The notes below the pieces were generated by a model. That model was not told the DNA's origin. It did not search any database and worked only from the letters and a program-made list of their open reading frames with translations. A stretch of 64,000 nucleotides of DNA from the NCBI RefSeq assembly GCF_018446385.1, contig NC_055996.1:132790532-132854531 (forward strand), given 5' to 3'. A program made the position numbers and the translations under genes. This stretch comes from Zingiber officinale. Lineage: Eukaryota > Streptophyta > Magnoliopsida > Zingiberales > Zingiberaceae. Every line of letters starts with the position of its first letter. Positions within the stretch are counted from its first letter, which is position 1. This document shows positions 56,761 through 64,000 of this stretch, in pieces.

Positions 56761-56989
56761 CGAGCCTCGGAGACACGGGGCGAGAGAGGAAAGGAGGAAT
56801 GCGGAGGGAGGGAAGAGGCTAGCGAATGGGAAATGGAGGAGGTTTCGCCGTCGATGACGGAGGCTGTGGATCGGAGTGAGAGCGGTGGAAGCGGCGCCCG
56901 GCGGAATGGTGGTGCGGTGGAGGCGGCGATGCCCTCCGGGCCTCATCAAGATGAGCTGGGCGACGCGAGTGTGTTCGAACATTTTATTT

Positions 56990-57440
56990 CTCTGTGCTCG
57001 CCCCCTTTTTTTTCTTCCTTTTTTACCCTAAAAAAATGGTATTTATTAATCATAATATTCCACTTAAAGAAAATAAAAAATAGATTAATTAAAAATTAAA
57101 TAAATTAATATGAAAACAACTAATAATGCTTAATAAATTATAAACCTATTGATTAATAATGTAATCAAGTCTTTTACGTATTCGCCTTTTGCCACTAATA
57201 ATGTAATCAAGTCCTTAGGATATAGTGTCGCGATAAAATATTCAAGTTATTATCCAGATATTTATAGCATCTAGATTGATAATATTAATATAGCGCCTAA
57301 TTTTTAAATTTATTTATTGGAGAAAATATAGCGTTGAGCCGTGTATCCCAACTATAAAATCGGGATACTTGGTTTAAAAAAATAATGCAATCAAACTTTC
57401 TACAAAAAAAATATTATAGATGTTTTAGGTTTAGTTTTGA
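56990..57440. other. AT-rich spacer upstream of the nucleotidase gene
   Basis: No gene. 'taataatgtaatcaagtc' is repeated at about 57155 and 57195, and similar wording returns near 57385, suggesting a worn repeat. Confidence 0.45.
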
Positions 57441-57444
57441 TAGT

Positions 57445-58268
57445 TAATCATATCTGAAAACGGTGAAAAAGACTAGTTAGGGATGTGATTCATCGGTTGA
57501 TCACACAAAGACTCCGCTTCGATCTACAACACAAGAAACGTCAGTACCGGGTCAAGGGAAGGGGTCCTCGATGTTGACCTTTCAACGCTCAAGTCAGTCA
57601 CTAGAATAGTATAAATATGGTGGAGTAATGTAGTAACAGTGAGAGCAAGAGCACAAATTAAATAACGTATATCACATACCTCCGACGATGCATGGATCCC
57701 CTTTATATAGTGTTACAATAGGCGACGTGCACACTTCTCAAGATACAGGCATATTTTCTTAACTGTCCTATGAAAAAACTTGTTAGGAAAGTGTCTTTGA
57801 CACCATACCTTAACAGGACATGCAAATGCAGGATATGACAGCAGAAGCTTCCGTCGTACGATTTACCTGTTGACCGTGTTGCTCTATTGTCAGCGGCATT
57901 ATCTCCCAGAGGGATATTACTAGATATGGAAGGAGTCTCACTGCTTGCCCGAGCGAGGGAGCCGCTCGTCCGAGATTCTCTGCCCGGTCGATCTCAGTTA
58001 CTCTTCTTCGTAGGACCTCGGTTCTGTAGATTATTTCTTGCCCGACCAGACCTGCGCTCTAGTCAGCATAGCATTCATTTAGTCAGTTATGAACATTTGA
58101 TGTTCTTTCCGTAGTGACCTTAGCCGGACAAGCGATCCACTAATATATAAGCCACTTGACCAATCAGACCCTTCAGGTCCGATTGACAATTGATTTTGAC
58201 TTTCGCTCGGCCAACTTTAGTGGACCTATTGATTCTCTAGGGTTGACTTTTTTAATGTTAACCTCCAC
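57445..58268 (-). mobile_element. Minus-strand Tat-like LTR, probably solo
   Basis: The reverse strand shows the family order: start TGTGGAGGTTAAC (58268), 'ccgagcgaaagtcaaaatcaa', a TATA-like 'ctatataaaggggatcc' (about 57690-57710), 'gacttgagcgttgaaagg' (about 57590), 'gaggaccccttccc', and an end like ...AGATATGATTA (57445). It is closest in layout to the LTR at 1-972. Borders are approximate and no exact target duplication was found. Confidence 0.6.
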
Positions 58269-59064
58269 ATCGACTGTTGGTCCCACCTATTTATACTTGA
58301 TTGATACCTTTTACTAGGGCTGGCATTTGAGACAAAATTCCCGACTCTTACCGAATCCCAACCTGTTCCTGACCCGATCAAAATCGGGAAAAGGATCGGG
58401 ACCCCAAGCTCTACCCGGCGGGATTCTCGACCCGACCTGACCCGGCCTAAATATAATTAAAAAATATTAGTATTACTAATATTTTTTAATTTGACTTTTA
58501 AAAAAATGCTTAGGGGTAAAGACGTGTAACACATCTCGATTCTCAATCTCATATTCTCGTTCAAGTATTCAACAATCGCACGCCTTTGCCGTTCACGCCT
58601 TCGCCGTTCAACTATTTAAGGCTTTAAGCTGTGCATCCATATTGTGATGGTGGCACTCGTTTCCAACTACCGAAGGGGTCTCACTCGGGATCGCTTCCTT
58701 TGACAATGACCAGATCTCCCACGGAAGACGAAGGGTAAGAGAAATAGAGAGTTCGGACCTACGATCTCTTTGTTTTCCCACTGGATTGACTGCGACAGGT
58801 TGCTTTTCACTGCCTCCTCATCGTGGATTAAGCCACAAAATACAGATCTGTTGAAAATTGAGGTAAAGCTCCCTACCATTCTTCGTGCATCATTATCTCG
58901 ATCCCCATCTCACCATTGTGAATCTGCACTCTAGTAATTGATAATTTTTTTGCTAAATAAAAAATATGAACTTATAGAAGATAAGATCTTGGTTTTATTT
59001 TTGTCTAACTACAGACCTTGTTACTTAACAGCCGCATTCAACTGCCATTCAACAACTGTACAAC

Positions 59065-59767
59065 TAGGGCTGTAAACAAGCCGAGGCGAGCCGAATTTTG
59101 GGGTGTTCAAGCTTGTTTGATAAGATAACCGAGCCGAGCTTAAAATGAATCAGGATTTTGAAATGAGTGTTCAAGCTTGGCTTGGTTTATTTTTTATGAG
59201 TTCAAGCTTGGCTTGAGCTTGGCTTGAGCTTGGTTCATTTAGATGTTATCAAGCTCTCAATTCAAGCTTGGCTTGAGCTTGGTTTGAGTTTGGTTCGTTT
59301 AGATGTTATTAAGCTCTCAATTCAAGTTTGGGTTGAGCTTGGCTTGAGCTTGGTTCGAGCTTGGCTTGAGTTTGGTTTGAGCTTGGTTCGTTTAGATGTT
59401 ATCAAACTCTCAATTCAAGCTTGTTTGATTGTTTGAAACTTTTAATTGTTTGATTAGTTATTAAGATTGATAATTTAAATTTATTTATTTATTTTATTGT
59501 TTATTTAGCATATTGAAAAAAAATTTATTAATAAATATTGTTCGTGAACATTGTTCACGAATGTTCTTCATGAACATTGTTCACGAACATTGTTCATGAA
59601 CGTTAACGAGCTGAACACATATGTGTTCAAGTTTGTTTGTTTAGCTTAACGAGCTGTTCAAGCTTGTTTGTTTAATTAATATAATGTATATTGAATGAAC
59701 ATAAACAAGCTCTTACCAAGTCGAACACCAAGCTTGTTCACAAACGCTTGGTTCATTTACAACCCTA
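59065..59767. mobile_element. Non-autonomous hAT element, 703 bp, nested
   Basis: It starts TAGGGCTGTAAACAAGCCGA and ends ...CATTTACAACCCTA. An exact 8 bp duplication TGTACAAC flanks it (59057-59064 and 59768-59775). Inside are about three units of 60-75 bp with 'caagcttggcttgagcttgg' (59170-59420) and self-complementary 'gttcacgaacattgttc' units (59540-59605). It has no real open frame. Confidence 0.93.
59170..59605. repeat. Direct and self-complementary repeats inside the 703 bp hAT
   Basis: 'ttagatgttat(c/t)aagctctcaa' recurs at about 59239, 59300 and 59392, with 'ttggcttgagcttgg' between. Then 'gaacattgttcacgaa' type palindromes recur four times. Such subterminal repeats are the usual transposase-binding sites in hAT elements. 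Confidence 0.8.
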
Positions 59768-60790
59768 TGTACAACATCCCCTCTAGTTCAACATCATTCA
59801 ACATCACATTCAACTACGTTCAAAAATCGTTCATTCATGGATGCATCTAGCAGAAGTGGTAGCTCTCCTTCCACCACTCAACCTCACACATCATCTCCAT
59901 CCAAAACACCAATCATTCATGAGGAAGTAGTAGATATTGGATGCAAAAGGAAAAAAGTAGCAGATGTATGGTCACATGCCAAGAAAATTATAAAGAGAAA
60001 TGACAAAAATGAGGTAATTGCTGTTGTTGCTGTTTGCAATTATTGCAAAACTGAAGTTCCTACCCATAGCAGAACACATAGGAATAATGGCATTGATGGG
60101 CATGTGAAGAAATACAAAAAGAATCCTCATAATGCGGTGAAGTCAGGCTCTTCTCAACCAATCTTAACACAGTCATCCATGAATAATGCTTTGACACCCC
60201 ACATCTTTAACCAAAAAAAGCTTGAAGAAAAGGTTGTCGCATTTGTTGTTAAAGATGAGATGTCATTTAGGGTAGTGGTGTTGGGACCGAAAAGTAGCTA
60301 GAGGGGGGGTGAATAACTCTTCGCGTACTAGGTGCTCGTCGTTGCTTGTTTCTTCAGAGGTATGCAGCGGAAATACAAGAAACACAAACACACAACGCTA
60401 ACAAGGATGGTTTACTTGGTATCCACCTCACAAGAGATGACTAGTCCAAGGATCCACACCTACTCACGCACCCTCCACTATGAATAACACTCATTTATGG
60501 TAACTACCAAAGACGGAGAAGCCCTACAAGTTCACACTACAAGAAGAAAGGGAAAGGATACACAAATACAAGCAAAAGCTTACAATGAGTATAGAAAACC
60601 CTAACCCTAGCTTTCTTCCTCAGCTGTAGAGCCGCCTCTTGACTTGGAAGACCTCCAAGAACCCTCAAGAACTGACGATCTGAACTTTGTGGAGAAACTC
60701 TGGAGTTCCTGTGAAGATCTGAGATGAATCATATAAGTACTGCTGAAGGAAATGCTTGCCTGTAGCTAAATACGACGCCAACGGTCGGAT

Positions 60791-61070
60791 CTCGATCGAT
60801 TGGACTGCTCCCAATCGATCGGGGAGGCTTTGGATCGATCAACCGATCGATCCAGAGCGCCTCTGTGCTCTCTGAAATAGCCTGGATCGATCGGCTGATC
60901 GATCCAGGGCTTATCGCGCACAAACAGCAGCTCCCAATCGATCCACTGATCGATTGGGACCTCTGGATCGATCCACGGATCGATCCAAAGGTGTTCTGTC
61001 CGTGGGGACTCACCCGATCGATCAACTGATCGATTGGGTATGATTCAATCGATCAGCTGATCAATCCAGA
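60791..61070. repeat. Palindrome cluster, motif GGATCGATC-N4-GATCGATCC (copy 3)
   Basis: Six to seven inverted pairs are present, each with arms of 8-10 bases around a 4-base centre (aacc, ggct, cact, cacg, aact, agct). An example is 60831-60854. Some arms read CCCAATCGATC...GATCGATTGGG instead. The cluster lies about 55 bases upstream (minus orientation) of a TATA-like 'catataag' at 60730-60737. Confidence 0.92.
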
Positions 61071-61317
61071 TCTTGGTTTTTGCCCAAAAGCAAGTCCAAA
61101 GCCCCCTAAACCAACATCCAGTCAACCATGACTTGTTGGTACATAAAACCTAGCATCCGGTCACCCTTGACCAGCTAGGACTCTCTCATCAAGTGTTTGG
61201 TCAATCCCTTTGACCCACTTGGACTTTTCTCCTCTTGCCAAGTATCCGGTCAATCCCTTTGACATACTTAGACTTTCACCAGATGTCTGGTCAACCTTGA
61301 CCCATCTAGATTTCCCT

Positions 61318-61545
61318 GTGCCTGGCTTCACTCACCAGGACTTCCCTTCTGCCTAGCTTCACTCACTAGGACTTTCACCTGACTTCACTCACCAGGATTT
61401 CCCTTCTGCCTAGCTTCACTCACTAGGTCTTCTCATCTGCCTGACTTCACTCACCAGGACTTTCACCTAGCTTCACTCACTAGGGTTTCCTTCTGCCTGG
61501 CTTCACTCACCAGGACTTTCACCTAGCTTCACTCACTAGAATTTT
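61318..61545. repeat. Eight-unit ~28 bp array with inverted arms (CCTGG/CCTAG type) in copy 3
   Basis: Alternating units read 'cctgg-cttcactca-ccagg' and 'cctag-cttcactca-ctagg', each followed by 'acttt(c)acct' or 'cttcccttctg'. Each unit can pair its ends around the constant 'cttcactca'. Confidence 0.88.
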
Positions 61546-64000
61546 CAATCAAGTATCCAGTCAACCTTGACCTACTTGACTCTCCTTCACACAACCTGAT
61601 CAGAGGGGAATTGCTCTAAACAATCTCCCCAAATGAGCAACTGCACCTGCACTCGTCCCTATCATCGAAGTCTTGTATTGTCAAACATTGAAACCCAAAC
61701 CAAGACTCAAGCTTGGTCAACTAGGTCAACCTTGACCTGAGGGATATTGCACTAACAATCTCCCCCTTTTTGATGTTTGACAATACCACATGTAAGTTAG
61801 ACTAATCCCATAGCCTAAACCTCTTTCATGCCACTAGGTAATGAAGGCATAAGTTAAACCCTTCATTCTCCTCCTAAGAGGGCAAACTCCCTCTAGGTAA
61901 TGAAGTCCTTCATTCTCCTCCTAAGAGGGCAAACTCCCTCTAGGTAATGAAGTCCTAACTTAAACCCTTCAAGTGGAAGGGGCAGGGTTTGTAGAGATGA
62001 TGAAGGAAGCTCAACCTCGATTCAAGATTCCCAACAAAAAGAAAATTGCATCTCTTGTATGGGAATTATATGCAGTAGAAGCGGCTAAGATAAAGAGTAT
62101 CATTGGTGATCAAAGGGTAAGTATCACGACTGATACTTGGACCTCAATTCAGAATATCAATTACATGGTAATTACAGCTCATTTCTTAGACAATGATTGG
62201 AAGTTGCATAAGCGAATAATAAATTTCACCAAGATTACCTCTCACAAAGGAGATGACATTGGTAAAGTTTTAGAAACATGCTTGAGCAATTGGGGGATAG
62301 ATAAAGTTTTCACTATCACAGTTGATAATGCTAGCACGAATGATAAAGCAATGGAGTACATGAGAAAGAGGCTAAAGGAAATGGGTACTCTATTATTTGA
62401 TGGTAAGTACTTGCATTTTAGATGTTGTTGTCATATTATAAATTTAATTGTCAAGAGTGGGTTGAAGTTTCTTAATGAGTCAGTTTAGTCCATTAGAAAT
62501 TGTGTGAAGTATATTCACTCTTCTGGGGCACGGTTGGACCAATTTAGAGAGTGTGCTATCCTATTAAAGATGGATAAAATGTCAACCGTTCCAATGGATG
62601 TGCCTACGAGATGAAATTCCACTTATACAATGCTTTTTGTTGCATACAAGTTTAAGAAAGTGTTTGGTAGGATGACAGAGAATGTTTAATTTATTGAATA
62701 CTTTGAAGAGATAGATGGTTTGGAGAAGAAAAAGAGAGTGGGGCCTCCTATGGAAAAAGATTGGGAGAAAGCATAATTCTTTGTGAATTTTCTTAAGAGG
62801 TTTCATGATACTATATTGCAACTTAGTGCTACCAAGAAAACTACATCACCCTTGATTTGGGAGGAAAGAGTTGCAATGAGGACAATTATTGATGAGACAA
62901 TACTTGACACTACTGATCCTTCATTGCAAGAAGTTGCTAAGAGAATGGAGAGTAAGTTCAAGAAGTATTGGGGTAATCTTGAGAAGGTGAACAAGCTTGT
63001 TTTCCTAGGTCACATTCTAGATCCTCGTTATAAACTTCAAATGATTGGAATCCATTTGGGAGATATGAAATTGGATGCTAGTAAAATACAATCCTTTGTT
63101 GACAGTTTAAAGAATTGTCTAATGGAGTTATATCATGCATATAAAGGGAATTCACCTTTGAATGATATTAATGGGATGGATGATGGTGATATAGACAAAG
63201 ATTTGATGGAAATGTATAAGAATGATCACATTAAACTAAACTACCATTTGAAAATGACTCAAGTAAGAAAAACTCAAAAGCAAGCAGAAATAACCAATGA
63301 GGTGGACAAGTACTTCTCAGATCCTTTTGTGAAATGGAGTTCAAGTTTTGATAGTTTGGAATGGTGGAAAGGGAATACAACTTCATTTCCAGTCATTTCT
63401 AAGATTGTCAAGGATATTTTTTCAATCCCTTCATCTACTGTTGCTAGTGAGAATGCTTTTAGCCTTGGGAGGAGGGTTGTAGATCCATTTAGGGCATCAT
63501 TGCATCCTAAAATGGTGGAGGCACTAGTGTATACTAGTGACTGGCTTAGTGGTGAAGAAATTAACTTATACAAGGAACCGACGGAAGATGAATTCAACTT
63601 TTATAAGGATTGTAAAGAAGTGGTCACAAGTAAGTAAATATTTAACTTGTTTATTAATTTTTATGAGTACTTTGATTTATTGTTGGTGCTTGGTATATAA
63701 TATATATTTATGGTTTTATGTAATTGTTGTATTTCTAGCTACTCTTTAGTTGGGTAAATCTAGTAATCAGTAACTATAAAAGATGGCATGTTCATTTGGA
63801 TTTATTGTTTGATCAGATAATTGCTTTAGTTTTTCATTTGTAATTTTTAATCTTGGTATAGACTATAGATTGTGCTTATATAATAGTTATTGTTTGTAGG
63901 TACCCTCATTGACATGACAAAGTAATGCATCCTCCTCAAGTGTAAACTCCAAAGTCCAAAGGTCTCATTAAAAGAATAACTAATTTATATAGTTGTTTAA

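Larger units (their letters stand above)
60279..61971 (-). mobile_element. SIRE-like Ty1/Copia LTR with a stub of internal sequence, copy 3
   Basis: It starts TGTTGGGACC and ends ...CCCTTCA. The duplication AGTGG is exact at 60274-60278 and 61972-61976. The LTR proper is 60279-61755. On the minus strand it starts TGTTAGTGC right after a polypurine tract (aaaagggggagat), fixing the orientation of the family. 61756-61971 is therefore the last ~216 bp of an internal region, holding a 47 bp tandem duplication (cattctcctcctaagagggc...). It is inserted in the hAT transposase gene, so it is younger than that gene. Confidence 0.88.
59837..63637 (+). pseudogene. hAT transposase, BED zinc-finger type (RICESLEEPER-like), interrupted
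   Basis: Part 1 (59837-60278) has a BED finger: 'VWSHAKKII', then CNYCK and a downstream His pair ('HSRTHRNNGIDGHVKKY'). Part 2 (61977-62488) has 'VSITTDTWTSIQNINYMVITAHF', 'VDNASTNDKA' and 'FRCCCHIINLIVKSGL', the hAT catalytic core. Part 3 (62783-63637) has 'LDPRYKLQMI', 'EVDKYFSD' and the C-terminal dimerisation block 'LEWWKGN...FPVISKIVKDIFSIPSSTVASENAFS'. In-frame stops lie near 62486 and 62612 (a Trp position in 'PTRWNSTY') and in 62690-62780. Removing the LTR insertion at 60279 restores 'FRVVEGAGFVEMM' across the joint, so the gene was open at that point when hit. Confidence 0.9.
58315..64000 (+). mobile_element. hAT (Ac-like) DNA transposon, left end to window edge
   Basis: The left terminus TAGGGCTGGCATTTGAG followed by 'cgacccgacctgacccgg' repeats is typical of plant hAT elements. 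The transposase begins at 59837. Two later insertions interrupt it: a 703 bp hAT relative (59065-59767) and a Copia LTR fragment (60279-61971). The right terminus is not reached. 63638-64000 is AT-rich 3' sequence with no gene. Confidence 0.75.

Noticed and set aside
57445-58268. Reading this stretch as part of the hAT element
   Set aside because: Its reverse strand carries the Tat LTR block order, and the hAT terminus TAGGGCTGGCA starts only at 58315.

Overview
This is plant nuclear DNA, most likely from a commelinid monocot (I lean towards Zingiberales, unproven). The evidence is a very GC-rich intronless gene next to AT-rich introns, plant-type genes (a FRIGIDA-like protein, a plant NUP1/Nup136 nucleoporin, SmB), and plant transposon families (Tat-type Ty3/Gypsy, SIRE-like Ty1/Copia, hAT, PIF/Harbinger, Au-SINE). 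I see no rRNA, tRNA, CRISPR or organelle sequence.

Layout. 1-18.4 kb is a transposon nest. It holds the right part of a Tat-like LTR, a decayed PIF/Harbinger transposase, and an old minus-strand LTR. That old LTR was split first by a solo Copia LTR (3050-4146) and then by an 11.9 kb Tat-type element (4705-16615, target duplication GTCGT). A second solo Copia LTR (17043-18053, duplication GAGAT) and a MITE follow. 18.4-27.5 kb is gene space: an SDR oxidoreductase (18842-19624), its decayed tandem copy (22507-23249), SmB on the minus strand (25561-26388) and a broken copy of the SmB 5' end. 28.1-35.7 kb is a second, rearranged Tat element with an inverted left end and tandem copies of its antisense gene. 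35.7-38.4 kb is gene-poor and ends in a 381 bp hAT MITE. 38.9-56.8 kb is a three-gene cluster: a FRIGIDA-like gene (minus) and NUP1 (plus) are head to head, and NUP1 is tail to tail with a HAD-type 5'-nucleotidase (minus). 57-64 kb holds a minus-strand LTR and a hAT element that runs off the window. The hAT carries two insertions, a 703 bp non-autonomous hAT and a Copia LTR fragment, both with exact target duplications.

The host genes look like unrelated housekeeping and regulatory genes: splicing (SmB), nuclear pore (NUP1), nucleotide clean-up, carbonyl reduction and flowering-type regulation. No operon-like link is implied, although the FRIGIDA-like gene and NUP1 share a 0.69 kb divergent promoter region.

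The most unusual signal is in the three Copia LTRs. They share termini and layout. Each carries, just upstream of its TATA-like box, a cluster of 4-7 near-perfect palindromes, but the palindrome sequence is different in every copy (GGAAGGCGCCTTCC; ACCAGTCGACTGGT; GGATCGATC-N4-GATCGATCC). A second inverted-repeat array further upstream also differs between copies. This looks like an exchangeable promoter module.
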